64,000 nucleotides of DNA, taken from contig NW_015961970.1 in assembly GCF_000497045.1 (NCBI RefSeq), forward strand, positions 1,889,706-1,953,705. Reading direction: 5' to 3'. The stretch is from Kalmanozyma brasiliensis GHG001 (taxonomy: Eukaryota > Basidiomycota > Ustilaginomycetes > Ustilaginales). Below, piece by piece: positions 1 to 11,000 of this stretch (its first letter is position 1; every line of letters begins with the position of its first letter). Under the pieces are notes generated by a model. That model worked only from the letters and a program-made list of their open reading frames with translations. It did no database searches and was not told the origin of the DNA. Made by a program: the position numbers and the translations under genes.

Positions 1-264
1 GACGGGTGCTTCTGCTGCTGATGCCTCGGCTACTGGTGCGTCCGTTGAAGTTGCCTCTTCCGACGGCTTCGAAGGTTTCGATGACTTTGATGACTTCGAT
101 GACGATGTGGATGTGGATGCTTCCGGTGCGCTGGAGGCAGGAATGTCCTCGGGAATGTCATCAGGGGTGGCGGGGTGATCCTCAACGGCCGATCCTTTGC
201 CTCGCTTGCCCGCCTTGAACTGGGCAGCTTTCTGCTGCTTCTTTGTGAGCTTTTCTCCAGCCAT
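1..264 (-). CDS. Partial CDS, lysine-rich N-terminus of an unrecognised protein
   Basis: The minus strand is open from an ATG at 264 down to the window edge (88 codons), so only the N-terminus is visible. It starts MAGEKLTKKQQKAAQFKAGK, a strongly basic stretch. Acidic and Ser/Thr/Ala/Pro-rich sequence follows, including runs of SSKSSK and KPSKPSEE. A basic start followed by a disordered acidic linker is common in nucleolar or ribosome-biogenesis proteins, but no domain is visible, so no function is assigned. The next gene, TIM8, is divergent, with about 310 bp between the two starts. Another ATG reading lies at 305 in a different frame, but its product looks like a shadow. The real protein continues outside the window. 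Confidence 0.6.
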   Translation of the reverse strand, partial: MAGEKLTKKQQKAAQFKAGKRGKGSAVEDHPATPDDIPEDIPASSAPEASTSTSSSKSSKSSKPSKPSEEATSTDAPVAEASAAEAPV

Positions 265-574
265 TTTTGCGAGTCCGCCTTGATGTCGAGTTGACGACGG
301 GACAATGAGGGGGAGGATGAGGATGATAATGCTGCGAGTGTTCGAAGTATGGGAGCAGGGTTGGAGTGGAAGGAAGTTCAGGGTTCAAGAGAAATTCTCA
401 GCTGCAAGGGAACGGCAAATTTTGGCTGGCGGCCCTCCACGCCCCTGCCTCGCCTAAGCATGACAAATCCAGCTGAGTCTGAGAAGATTTCCCTCGAGGG
501 GTCCAAGCTCTCCACATCGTCCTGCTTGTCTGTCGTTCATCGCACCCACCATCATCCACGATCACACAGACAAG
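265..574. promoter_or_regulatory. Divergent intergenic region between the partial gene and TIM8
   Basis: This 310-bp stretch separates two outward-facing starts, so it should hold both promoters. No clear TATA box or repeat was seen. The TIM8 leader just before its ATG is rich in CA and CC dinucleotides, as in other leaders of this window. Confidence 0.4.
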
Positions 575-1022
575 ATGTCCGGACTCGCAGAAGCTGATCA
601 GAAGGGTAAGTCAACCTCAGTCCTCGCCGCTGACAGGCAAAGGAAAGGTCCGATCGGAAGCAGACAGCTGACGAAATCGTGACGATCGTTTCACTGGTCG
701 CATTCGCAGAGCTGCAATCGTTCCTCGACGCAGAGCAGGCCAAGGCCCGTGTGCAGTCGTCGATCCACACCTTCACAGACCGATGCTGGGACCAGTGCAT
801 CAAGTCGTCCATCGGCTCGAGCTTCGGTCGTGGCGAAGAGGCGTGCCTTAGCAACTGCGTTGAGCGTTTCTTAGATACCAGCTTGTTCATCGTAAGTGTG
901 CAGCTCGTCAGTCAAACGATCTTCACTTCGGCAGCTCATATTGATAGCTGATACGACTAAAACTTCTGATACGGCTTCCGCAGGTCAACAAGTTGCAAGA
1001 GCAGCGAGGACAGATGGGTTAA
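575..1022 (+). CDS. TIM8: Mitochondrial intermembrane-space chaperone Tim8 (three exons)
   Basis: Small Tim family member. Tim8 works with Tim13 in the intermembrane space, escorting hydrophobic precursors such as Tim23 to the inner membrane. Exons are 575-605, 710-891 and 984-1022. Donors are GTAAG and GTAAGT, and acceptors are CGCAG and CGCAG. The spliced reading frame gives 83 residues, the usual length of the family. The diagnostic twin CX3C motif is present at C36/C40 and C56/C60 with exactly 15 residues between the pairs. The end of exon 2 (LDTSLFI) joins exon 3 (VNKLQEQRGQMG) in frame. The protein has no presequence, as expected for a Mia40 substrate. Family assignment is firm. Tim8 rather than another small Tim is supported by the LQxFL start and the RCWDQC motif. 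Confidence 0.92.
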
Positions 1023-1538
1023 GCAAGAAACGCAATACACACCACTCTCCATGTACCAACATCTTCAAAAGGCCCAATGCAGCATCCTACTAGAGCTTCT
1101 GCTGATATGGTCATGATGTTGAACGTAGCTATTGGCTTCGATCGAGCGAGCATGTCTACATCGCCAGGGCTCTCATTCAGGCAGCATGAGAGAGTGTGGT
1201 GTAAGAATCGTTGGGAGGCAGCGAGATTATCTTCCACTTTGTTAGACCTTCAGCTGTCGAAAGTTGGAAAATCGCGCGGCTCCGAAATTGCAGGTGAGAA
1301 TTGAAGCTCTGGTGATTGGCAGAGACAGTCGCGCGCTCTGAGGGAGAGTGCTTTGGTCAGCAGCTCGCTACGTACGGGTCAAATTGGAAATTCTCGAGCT
1401 TAGCATAGCGCTTCCAGAAAGGCAGTCGCCGTCAGTGCCACCGCCAGAGACAGCCGTCGACAATCTCAAATGTCAGTCGACGCCATCGCTGTTTGTTGAC
1501 GACTCTTCACCATACCCTAATCGCATCAACCATACATC
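1023..1538. other. Intergenic: TIM8 3' flank and complex I gene promoter
   Basis: About 515 bp with no supportable gene. Short open frames here have no recognisable domain. The last about 100 bp, with runs such as CATACCCTAATCGCATCAACC, look like a typical A/C-rich leader of this genome running into the ATG at 1539. Confidence 0.5.
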
Positions 1539-3260
1539 ATGCAGAGAGCTAGTAAGTAGACTCGCAAGCAGCAGTCACGAGATCCTGCACCTGTTTCAGC
1601 AGATCACTGACAACCGATACGCTATCTCCTCAACGCAATCGTCCACCACTCTCATGAATCATCGCCTTCACATCGACTCTACTCTACTCCACCGACTCGA
1701 CACTACACTCCCATCGCATCGCCATAAATAATCGTCGCAATGACAGGTCTGGTCGCTCGAAGCGCCGCTCGCTCGGCCAAGAGCCTCAACAATGTGGCCA
1801 AGGTCGCCTGCGCAGCCCCCTCGCAGTCGCGTGGCCTTGCAACCGTCACCGACACTCCCGTTCGCTCCCACGGTGGTCTTCGTGACCAGGACCGCATCTT
1901 CCAGAACGCTTACATGCGCCACGATCACGGTCTCAAGGGCGCCAAGGCGCGTGGTGACTGGCACCGCACCAAGGACATCCTGCTCAAGGGCCACGACTGG
2001 ATCATTTCGCAGATGAAGGAGTCCGGCATGCGCGGTCGTGGTGGTGCTGGTTTCCCCTCGGGTCTCAAGTGGAGCTTCATGAACAAGCCTGGATGGGAGA
2101 AGGACCCTCGACCCCGCTACCTCGTCATCAACGCCGACGAGGGTGAGCCTGGTACCTGCAAGGACCGCGAGATCATGCGCGGTGACCCGCACAAGCTCAT
2201 CGAGGGCTGTCTCGTCGCTGGTCGCGCCATGAACGCTAACGCCGCCTACATCTACGTTCGTGGCGAGTTCTACCTCGAGGTGGCTCACCTGCAGCACGCC
2301 ATCAAGGAGGCGTACAAGGACGGTCTCATTGGCAAGAACGCCTGTGGCTCGGGCTACGACTTTGACGTCTACGTGCACAAGGGTGCGGGTGCGTACATCT
2401 GCGGTGAGGAGACGGCGCTCATCGAGTCGCTCGAGGGCAAGCAGGGCAAGCCTCGTTTGAAGCCGCCTTTCCCCGCCGACGTCGGTGTGTTCGGTTGCCC
2501 CACCACCGTCGCCAACGTCGAGACGGTGGCTGCTGCGCCCACCATCATCCGCCGTGGACCGGCGTGGTTCGCTGGCTTCGGCCGCGACAAGAACCAGGGC
2601 ACCAAGCTGTTCGCCATCTCGGGCCACGTCAACAACCCCTGTGTCGTCGAGGAGGAGATGTCGATCCCGCTCAAGGAGCTCATCGAGCGTCACTGCGGCG
2701 GTGTTCGTGGTGGATGGGACAACCTGCTCGGCATTGTGCCTGGTGGATCGTCCGTTCCCATCCTGCCCAAGCACAAGTGCGCCGAGGTGCTGATGGACTT
2801 CGATTCGCTTCGCGAGAACCAATCCTCTCTTGGAACCGGTGCGGTCATTGTGATGGACAAGAGCACCGACGTCGTTCAGGCCATTTCTCGTTTCGCCAAG
2901 TTCTACAAGCACGAGTCGTGCGGTCAGTGCACGCCGTGCCGTGAGGGCACCACCTGGCTCGCCAACATGATGGAGCGCTTCGAGGAGGGTCGTGGCAACA
3001 ACCGCGAGATCGACATGATCTACGAGCTCACCAAGCAGATGGAGGGTCACACGATCTGTGCGCTCGCCGACGCCGCCGCTTGGCCCATCCAGGGTCTGCT
3101 CCGTTGGTTCAGGCCCGAGATCGAGGAGAGGATGAGGCTGTACCAGGAGAAGAACGGTCCTGTGCTCGTGGGTGGCAGGAGGTTGAAGGACATGGACCCG
3201 GATTACGCCTTCCCGGCCAACATGGGTCTGCCCGTCTCGCCCAAGGCTCTCACTCAGTAG
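1539..3260 (+). CDS. NDUFV1: NADH:ubiquinone oxidoreductase 51-kDa subunit (complex I flavoprotein 1)
   Basis: Binds NADH and FMN and passes electrons to an Fe-S cluster at the tip of the complex I peripheral arm in the mitochondrial matrix. The main exon reads without interruption to 3260. Visible motifs are the NADH site [13 protein letters not shown], the FMN-region [31 protein letters not shown], and the 4Fe-4S ligands SCGQCTPC with the fourth Cys in HTICALAD. Length is about 506-510 residues, close to other fungal orthologues. Two starts are possible. An in-frame ATG at 1740 gives [14 protein letters not shown]. An upstream ATG at 1539 joined through a GTAAGT intron (1552-1746) gives [16 protein letters not shown]. 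Both look like mitochondrial presequences. I prefer the spliced form because phase, donor and acceptor all fit, but its branch site is weak. Identity of the protein is certain. Confidence 0.93.
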
Positions 3261-4153
3261 TTATTGCGTGTTAGATACTCTTTCAATCGATGTTTGCTTC
3301 CAGAAGAGCAAGGGCGGTTGCGTGTGAGCTGCGAACGGAATTGTACGAGCTACGATCACATGCGCCGTCACCGCAGCTAGACTGGGTGTTAAGGTTCAGC
3401 AGATACTGCAACAGCGAGGCGCTTATGCTTTACACACCGCAGTGGCGCGGATCGAGCCCGTTCAATGGCATGTCCGATGATCCAGTTGAGAGGCTCAGAC
3501 GAGCAAGACGAGATGTCACAGCGACCCAGCGGATCGAAGAGTCGCACGAGAGAGAGGTGAAGATGGTGCAAGTGGCTGGACCAGCACGTCTTACTCACGC
3601 CTTAGTGATCTCTCCATTGTGCCGAGTCTGCTCGTCACCAGACTCTCGGACTGTCACAAGCTGAAGACCCTTGGGTGGAATTTTCCTGACATGATCCAAA
3701 GGCCGCCCCTGGTCGGCGAATTTCTCGCTGTGGAATGCGCGCACGAGTGACGTATTTGGCGAGGAAGCGAGCATCCCCCACACTGCAGCCACAAACGCCT
3801 CCACAAGGCTCGTTACACAAGCACACACCGGTGATGTAGCCCAGGAGAGGATCTCGGCAGCAAAGCCACCTTGTCTAAATTGAGCGTCACATGGGAGGCT
3901 GCCGCTGACCAACACTTTTTCGAGAATACGATGTCTGTGCGCCGACGGTGGGTTCGTGCTGTCAAGAGCTGTCAAGGGGTTGTCATGCAGTATGCCGTTT
4001 GTATATAACCCTCCGTGTCGAGTCTGCTTCCTCACCATCACGCACAACGACCCTCTACAAGCAACTTCAAGCACTCGCACGCATCGACGTACACACGCAC
4101 ACATTTCTTCCACGTTTCAACGCACATACACGAGCACCCCATACAAACCCACG
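3261..4153. other. Intergenic: 3' flank of NDUFV1 and promoter of the small mitochondrial protein
   Basis: About 890 bp. Open frames of 124 to 172 codons exist on both strands, but their products have no domain, secretion signal or conserved look, so they are not called. A TATA-like element lies at 4001, followed by a CA-rich leader into the ATG at 4154. Confidence 0.5.
4001..4008 (+). promoter_or_regulatory. TATA-like box upstream of the 131-residue mitochondrial protein gene
   Basis: The sequence GTATATAA lies about 150 bp before the ATG at 4154 in otherwise GC-rich DNA. Its position fits a TATA element with a leader of about 100 nt. Function is inferred from sequence and position only. 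Confidence 0.45.
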
Positions 4154-4549
4154 ATGCTGTCTTCAACCGCACGAATTACCCGTGTGGGTCTGCGCACCCC
4201 CACGATCCGCAGCATCCACACCACACCCCGCCTCCTCTCCGCACGACCCGATACAGCCTCTGGTTTCCGAGAAGACCGTGCTTCTGGTCCCATCCCGGGA
4301 GCCCACCCCAACCCGGAGATCAACGTCGCCCGCACCCGCTCTACCGTCCGCGTCCTCGTCCCCTCCGTCGCCCTCATGGCTGGGTTTATTGGATGGTGGT
4401 TCTTCGGCCATTCCGACCGCGATTCCAGAAAGGCCACCATCAATGTCGGTGAAGATAGGGAGATTAACAAGTTGAAAGGTAGCAAGCACCGCGCTGCACA
4501 GCAGCTCAAGGAGGGCGTCAGGAACGCCGACGGCTCACTCAACGCCTAG
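4154..4549 (+). CDS. Small predicted mitochondrial single-pass membrane protein, function unknown
   Basis: 131 residues. The N-terminus MLSSTARITRVGLRTPTIRS is Arg/Ser/Thr-rich with no acidic residues, and IHTTPRLLS follows, a typical mitochondrial presequence with a cleavage-like RLLS. One hydrophobic segment, about residues 70-88 (VLVPSVALMAGFIGWWFFG), would cross a membrane. The C-terminal 45 residues are hydrophilic and charged. I chose the ATG at 4154 because the presequence begins there; the frame is open further upstream but non-mitochondrial in character. The product resembles small inner-membrane assembly factors or accessory subunits in layout, but I do not recognise a family. The gene follows a complex I subunit gene and TIM8, which is suggestive only. 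Confidence 0.75.
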   Translation: MLSSTARITRVGLRTPTIRSIHTTPRLLSARPDTASGFREDRASGPIPGAHPNPEINVARTRSTVRVLVPSVALMAGFIGWWFFGHSDRDSRKATINVGEDREINKLKGSKHRAAQQLKEGVRNADGSLNA

Positions 4550-5192
4550 ATCAACGTCGTCGAAGTATAAGAATAAGAAGAACGAAAGAAGACACACCTG
4601 TATCATTAGCACCGAACGAATTGCTCAATCCACAGTTCTTGCATCGCATCTACTCCCTCCTAGCCCGTTCGACGACTGTGGAACAGATGCTCAACCTGAC
4701 GTCCTGCATCACAACGACTCATCTGCGCTGCCAATCTTGCGCGCAGTACACACCGATGTCGCCGACTTGGAGCGAAGAAAAAGCTCCCTACAGCCTGGCA
4801 ATGTTTACGAATCATGCATGCTTGATTGAGGTCCGTGACTGAAATGCTATCTTCTGATGCTATACTAAGGAGCGAAAACGAGGAAGCAGGAACGAGTGGG
4901 CTGAACAAACCGCACGAGCATAAGCCGGAAGAGGAGGAACGAGCAATCGCTCATCAAAGGAAGGCCCTTTCGATCGGGAGGACAACTTACCGCAACCGAG
5001 CAGCCATCCTTATCGCTCCCACTCCATGTCGTCCTCTTCGCCCTCATCGCCGACCACAAAGGCCGATTCGTCCTCGGTTTGATAGCGCAATTTCCTCAGC
5101 GGGATCGCGTCACTATCCCCGTCCTTGATGGTCAAGGTGCCTTTCCTACTGCTGCTGGTGGCTGCTCGCGTCGATTCGAAAGGGCCAAATTC
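4550..5192. other. Intergenic between convergent genes
   Basis: About 640 bp between two gene ends that face each other. It should hold both 3' ends. A purine-rich run (AAGAATAAGAAGAACGAAAGAAG) follows the stop at 4549. No supportable gene or repeat was seen. Confidence 0.45.
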
Positions 5193-7103
5193 CTAGTGCT
5201 CATCCCGTCTCACCTCTTCGTACAGGCTTCGGTCAGGGGTGGCTTCGCGCTTGCCTCCGCCGAACAACCTTCCGACCCATCGCAGGGGCCCGACGGCGCC
5301 GAGACCGAAGAAGGATTGGGCGGCGCGTCTTTCTTCGGCGGCTACGCGGGCTGCTGCTGCTCGTGCGGCGCGTTCCTCTTCCGATTGCAGACGTGGGTGG
5401 CTCGAGATCGAGCGGCGGATGGGACGAGGCGTGAAGGGCGTATCGGTTGAGCCATCGGCGCTTGCACTGCGACGTCGCCTGTTGGTACCGTCGGTGTTCT
5501 CTTCGTCATCATCGTCGGAGTCGGAGCTGTCCTCGTCCTGAGGCACGTTGATCTCGTCGCCGAACAGCGCCCCAATCTCCTCTAGCGGCACACCGGATGT
5601 CTCTGGATAGCCAAAGTACACTGTGATCAGCGCCAGCAGTGCAAAGAGCGCCAGAATCAGGTACAGCCTCCAGCCGATCTTCTCCATGAGGATGGGCGTC
5701 AACTCGCCGACCAGCCAATTGAACGACCAGTTGGTTGCGGTCGCCAGCGACGCACCCTTTGCGCGGAAGGCGAGAGGCATGATCTCGGGCGGATAAAGCC
5801 AGGGGATTGGACCCCAGCTGTAGCCGAACCAGGCGTTGAACACGATAATCGAGCCGACGACGGCTTTGGGGGTGTAATCCTGGTCGAGGTAGAGGAAGTA
5901 CCCACAGGCGGTGAGAGCGGCGCCGCAGCCAAATGCGCCGGACATAAGGATGTTGCGACGTCCCCACAGGTCGACCAGGTACCAGGTGGGGACGGTGGCG
6001 AGCGTGTAGATAATGCCATTGACGCCTGCCATGAAGAGCGCATCGCGACCGATCCAGCCGGCCGACTCGAGGATCATCGGGAGGTAGTAGCAGACGGTGT
6101 TAATGCCGATGAGCTGAGCAAACATTTGGGAGGACATGGCGATGAGCGTGCGGTAGCGGTACTGGGTGAACATGCGCTTGTACGAGTTGTCGCCTTGCTT
6201 GCGGAGGTAGAGGACGTTCTCCTTGATCTCGCGGAACTCGAGCTTGGCACGAGGCTCGTTGGGATCACCTGCGCCGTGTAGGTCGGCGAGGACACGCATG
6301 CCTTCCTCGTCCATGTCCTTGTCGAGAAGCCAACGAGGAGATTCAGGGAGCAGGAGGGAGCCAAAAGCTAGCGTGGCACCAATGATGACTTGGAGACTGA
6401 GAGGGAAGCGCCATGCGAGGTCGCTTTCGAGGTAGGATGCTCCGTAATCAACCCATACACTGCTGGCATAACCGATGATGTTACCAGTGAACTCGATGCA
6501 GGCAAGCCTTCCACGGTTCTCCGCTGGCGAGATTTCGCTCTGGTACGTGGGCACCACCATGGAAAGCATTCCAACTCCAAAACCTGCCACAAGGCGACCA
6601 CAAAGCATGCTATCGTAGCCGGACGTGAAGGTCTGGATGGCGCCGCCGACCGAGAAGATGACGGCGCCCCAGAAGAGGATGTTCTTGCGACCGAAAATGT
6701 CCGTGAGTCGACCACAAGCAAGACTCGTAACAAGCGCTCCGAGTTCGAGGATGGCGACAAGAGTGCCGATCTGATAGGAGTCAGGGTGACCGAAGTAAGC
6801 CTTGAAGTAAGGACTCGTGATGATGCCGCTCATGACGCCCTGATCGTATCCGAAGAGAAAGACGCCTAACGAGGCGAAGCAGGTGACGAAGAGCATGAGC
6901 TTGTCACCCTTGATCCCGATCTTGGCAAGTGGGGACGTGTCGTGGTCCATCGACACCTGTGGGGCGCGAACGGTGCCATTGGAGCGAAGGGAGCTGGCGG
7001 TATTGGATCTTTGTCGCTTGTGGCCGCTCTTGCGGTTTTCCTCTGTATTTCGCTCGACCTCGCTGGAGGGTCGGGTCGAGGATCGAGAGTGATTGGCCGA
7101 CAT
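5193..7103 (-). CDS. MFS sugar transporter (Sugar_tr family, hexose-transporter type)
   Basis: Predicted 12-TM plasma-membrane sugar/H+ symporter of 636 residues. A hydrophilic N-terminus of about 65 residues precedes TM1 (LMLFVTCFASLGVFLFGYDQ, about 69-88). Family signatures are visible: GRLTDIFGRK in the TM2-3 loop, the GRLVAGFGVGMLS...PTYQSEISPAENRG block, PESPRWLLDKD (about residue 255) and PETSGVPLEE after TM12 (about residue 500). The C-terminal tail of about 130 residues is unusually long, with an acidic DSSDSDDDDEEN run and Arg-rich and Ala-rich parts, which could carry regulatory or sorting signals. The ATG at 7103 was chosen because the upstream in-frame codon that opens the frame is TTG. 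The substrate cannot be read from sequence. The gene is divergent from the kinase gene. Confidence 0.88.
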   Translation of the reverse strand: MSANHSRSSTRPSSEVERNTEENRKSGHKRQRSNTASSLRSNGTVRAPQVSMDHDTSPLAKIGIKGDKLMLFVTCFASLGVFLFGYDQGVMSGIITSPYFKAYFGHPDSYQIGTLVAILELGALVTSLACGRLTDIFGRKNILFWGAVIFSVGGAIQTFTSGYDSMLCGRLVAGFGVGMLSMVVPTYQSEISPAENRGRLACIEFTGNIIGYASSVWVDYGASYLESDLAWRFPLSLQVIIGATLAFGSLLLPESPRWLLDKDMDEEGMRVLADLHGAGDPNEPRAKLEFREIKENVLYLRKQGDNSYKRMFTQYRYRTLIAMSSQMFAQLIGINTVCYYLPMILESAGWIGRDALFMAGVNGIIYTLATVPTWYLVDLWGRRNILMSGAFGCGAALTACGYFLYLDQDYTPKAVVGSIIVFNAWFGYSWGPIPWLYPPEIMPLAFRAKGASLATATNWSFNWLVGELTPILMEKIGWRLYLILALFALLALITVYFGYPETSGVPLEEIGALFGDEINVPQDEDSSDSDDDDEENTDGTNRRRRSASADGSTDTPFTPRPIRRSISSHPRLQSEEERAARAAAARVAAEERRAAQSFFGLGAVGPLRWVGRLFGGGKREATPDRSLYEEVRRDEH

Positions 7104-8038
7104 GATGGGTATATTGGGATGACTGCTCTTCGATCCGCAGTGGTAGCCTATTCGACGAATCAAGGGGCCATAGTCGTGTATGGACGAGAGGTGAGATCAG
7201 CCGAGGAGGAAGGCTGAGGTTGTATGCCGATAAATGTGCGTAGTCTTGGCCAACAGCTCTCGACAGCAAGCTGAAACGACAGGTTGTGTCTGCAGCCCTG
7301 ACAGTAGCTGAGCCTGAGTAAGTGATCGTGTGATGGAGAAAAGGAAAGATGAAGCAGAGGAGAAGAGACTCAAGGTTGGAGTCGGTATGTGACTGTTTCG
7401 AGTGCGGGGTCAGCAGAATTGCCTTTCTCGGCAGGTCACTGTGCAGGTTGACCCTGACAGGCAGTGCAGCTCAGCCAGCAGCTCTGTGTGCACGGGCGGA
7501 AAGATAAGAGACCTCCCAAAAGAAAAGCGATGTAACAATTTCAACTGATTCCTCCGCATCGCGAACGCGTCGCCTGCAGCTGCACAGAGTGACTGTGACT
7601 GCGTGCCGCTGTGCTGCTCTTGACTTTGGAAAGTGACAAAAAGTGTTGGTCTCTGAGACTGAAGTGTGACGTTTGGCAGAGGACAAGCAGCGATCCGAGC
7701 CATCCTGGACCTGCAGCTTGCAAACACAACGAGCGATCAGCACACGCCGCCGTGAGGTCCCCTGGCTTCATCAATTCGACCATCACCATCCTCGTCGACT
7801 GGATTCGGCGCCGTCTACCATCCACTGTAGAAGCCGTCGGCACACCTACCTCATAGACTTGAGCGGCCAATCATCCCGGTAGACACGCCGACAGCACTCT
7901 CTTCACGTCATCACCGTCCGCTCAGCATCGGAGCATATACCCGCCGATCGCTAGTATGCAATTCGCTCGAACGACTTGATTGCAGGCTCTTCATACTGCT
8001 TTCCCCGTCCGTTCGCTTAAGGGCAGGTGGTGCTCACC
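7104..8038. promoter_or_regulatory. Divergent promoter region between sugar transporter and kinase genes
   Basis: About 935 bp separating outward-facing starts. It must hold both promoters and leaders. Small open frames here lack any protein-like signal. No clear TATA box was noted. Confidence 0.45.
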
Positions 8039-11000
8039 ATGCATCATTCGCGCCCGTCTCTGAACGGAGCCGACTCGAGCGCGGCATCGTCAAGTCGTCT
8101 CTCGGATACATCGGCGCCATCGCCTTCCTCGTCCGGCCAAAACATGCTGCCTCCTTCGCAGTCGACTCTTCGCTTCCCATCACATGCATCGCCCGCTTTC
8201 AACCCGCCCGCCTTCTGCCCGCCTGACCTGACACCAGTAGAAGCGCGTCGCAGATCATCGCCCATCCATGCCAACATAGCAGCGTACCCATCGCAGCCTG
8301 ATCGCCGCCGCCAGAGCCTTGCACCAGGGGCAGCGCAACGCAAGTCCTCGGTGGACTATGCACAGCCATTATCGCACCAGATGCCGCCCGCACGACACAG
8401 CGACTCGCCAGCTGGTCCCGCCTCGGCTCACATGTCTCCTGCACTCAAGTCTGCTCCTGTCGCCTCCAACACAACGCTCGGCAACTATCAGCTCGGTGAC
8501 TGTCTCGGTCGTGGCGCTTTCGGCTCCGTCTATCGAGGTCTCAACTACATGAACGGCGAGACCGTCGCCGTCAAGCAGATCCAGCTCGGTAACATACCAA
8601 AAGCAGAGCTCGGTGAGATCATGTCCGAGATCGACCTCCTCAAGAACCTCCATCATCCCAACATCGTCAAGTACAAGGGCTCCGAAAAGACAAAGGATCA
8701 TCTCTACATCATCCTCGAGTATTGCGAGAATGGTTCGCTCCACCACATCTGCAAACGATTCGGCAAGTTCCCCGAAGGCCTGGTCAGCGTATACATCTCG
8801 CAAGTCCTCGAAGGTCTCATCTATCTGCACGATCAGGGTGTCATTCATCGCGATATTAAGGGCGCCAACATTCTCACTACCAAGGATGGATCCGTTAAGC
8901 TAGCCGACTTTGGTGTCGCTACCAAGACAGGGGCCATGAGCGAGTTCGCCGTGGTTGGCAGCCCCTATTGGATGGCACCCGAAGTCATCGATCAGAGCGG
9001 CGCAACTACGGCCAGCGACATCTGGAGTGTTGGCTGTGTCGTTGTCGAGCTGCTCGAGGGCAAGCCGCCCTACCACTTCCTTGCTCCTATGCCGGCTCTC
9101 TTTCGCATCGTTCAGGATGACTGTCCACCATTGCCCGAGAGTGCATCCCCTGTCGTCAAGGACTTCCTCCTCCACTGCTTCCAGAAAGACGCCAATCTGC
9201 GAGTATCAGCTCGCAAGCTTCTTCGACATCCTTGGATGGTCAGCGCCCGCAAGCAGCTTCAGCAGCTCAAGTCGGGTGGCTCCTTACGCATCGGCGGGGG
9301 CGCTCCCTCCAACACGCCACATGAAGAAGCGGTTAAGAGTGTCCAAGAATGGAACCAAGCGCTCAAGGAACCGCCCAAACAAGTAGTTCAGCGATTGCAA
9401 GAACCCGAGACGGTTCGAGCTCCTATGCAGCCCAGCCTTCGTCGAGTCAATGCCATCGCTGCTGAGCTCGGAACAGCCAAGCCCTTGGCAGGCCGAAAGC
9501 AGCGTCACAACAGCCGTCCTACGCTACCTGTCGACTTCAGCCCACCACATGCACTGCCACGCAAAGATGTGATGGCCGAGAGTGGTCTACGACCATCGTC
9601 CAAGCTGCTAGGGTCTGCTCATGGGAGCAGCGCCGGCTCGCCTGGTAATCTTTCGCCCAATCCGAACATCAGACAACCTCCTTCTCCATCGCCGGCTAAT
9701 GGATCAGGCTTCCGCACGCCCATCGCTGGGGCTGCACCTGCGACATCCTTGATGGACCATCGCGTCAAATTGGCAGATTTGCAACAACCAGAGAGCGTCG
9801 ATGACAACTGGGACAACGATTTTGAAGAAGATATCACCACTACCAAGATTGCAGCTCTTGAAAGGTCCTCATCTTCGGAGGGCAAGGATCTGTCGGCTAA
9901 GCCGAAAGCTGAGTCTGGACCTGATCCGCCTTCTGCGAATAGAGATGGAACTCCTCCTTCAGCACCTGCCCGCACGGCGATGGAGGCGGACTTCGATCAG
10001 CGCACCATTCGACCCGTCGCCAGCCCCATCTTGCGCAATGCTGCTTCATCCCCACAGGTGCGCGGGTCTGGACAGGCCGCTAAAGACAGCTCGGCATCTT
10101 CGCCCCTTGCCAGCTTCTCCAACGATATCGATGAGGGCGATGACTATTCGGATCTCGTAGGAGATGGTCAAGAGGATGTCATGAATCGACGCATCCGTGA
10201 TCTGCAGATGAAGAACAGCGCAGGCAAGCGACTCTTCCATCCCAACGATCTGGCCCGACTCGCTAGCCCTGGCGCCGGTGGCAAGTCTTCCGCCCACAAC
10301 GATCTTGGGCTCGGCTCGCCGTCTCGACCCACAGATCGACGCAGACAGGCATCGTCGGAGGCACTTCGCAGCTCATTAGCCGCCTCAGCCACTCGCGCTC
10401 CCTCCAATCCTACCAGCCCGCAAACTACCATGCGTTTCGAAAAGGATGAAAAGTGGAAGCAAATGCGTCGCACCTTGGGCAAGTACTCCGAAGACCAGTC
10501 TGCTGAGGATTATTCGGATCTCTTTGGCAAAGGCGACGAAGGCAACAACAGCAAAGACGACTCACTCGGCAGCGGCAACACGCTCCAGCTGACGGCTCGG
10601 CTCTCGAATCGATCGTGGCTTCGCGACGACGAGGCTGACGAGGACGATCCGTTCGCTGAGATCGACGAAGGATTCAATGCCGAAGCCGACCTCGAAGCCA
10701 ACGTGGCGCGCGACCAGCATGCCCGCATGTGCGCCTTTGTCTCCGAACTGGTCGAGTCGCTGGATACTGGCTCAGGCGTTGAAGAACTGCTTCAAGTGTG
10801 CGAGGATATCGACCAGGTGCTGACCGACATGCCCGACATGAAGGCTCAGCTTCTGATCTCACACGGTGCTCTGGCTCTCATCCAGCTGCTCGAGGCAGCC
10901 ACGGATCGCGAACTAGCGACACGATTGCTTGGCATCCTTAACCTCATCATCTTTGAGGACCCGGAAGCGCAAGAAAGCCTCTGTCTCATCGGCGCCATTC

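Noticed and set aside
1668..3050. 460-codon open frame antisense to the complex I subunit
   Set aside because: It mirrors a highly expressed conserved gene with strong codon bias, which leaves antisense frames open. The product is Val/Leu/Arg-rich without a domain.
3595..4113. 172-codon minus-strand frame before the small mitochondrial gene
   Set aside because: It overlaps the TATA box and leader of the next gene and has no domain.
8027..8038. GTG start 12 bases before the kinase ATG
   Set aside because: GTG is not a normal start in nuclear fungal genes, and the ATG at 8039 follows immediately in good context (CTCACCATG).
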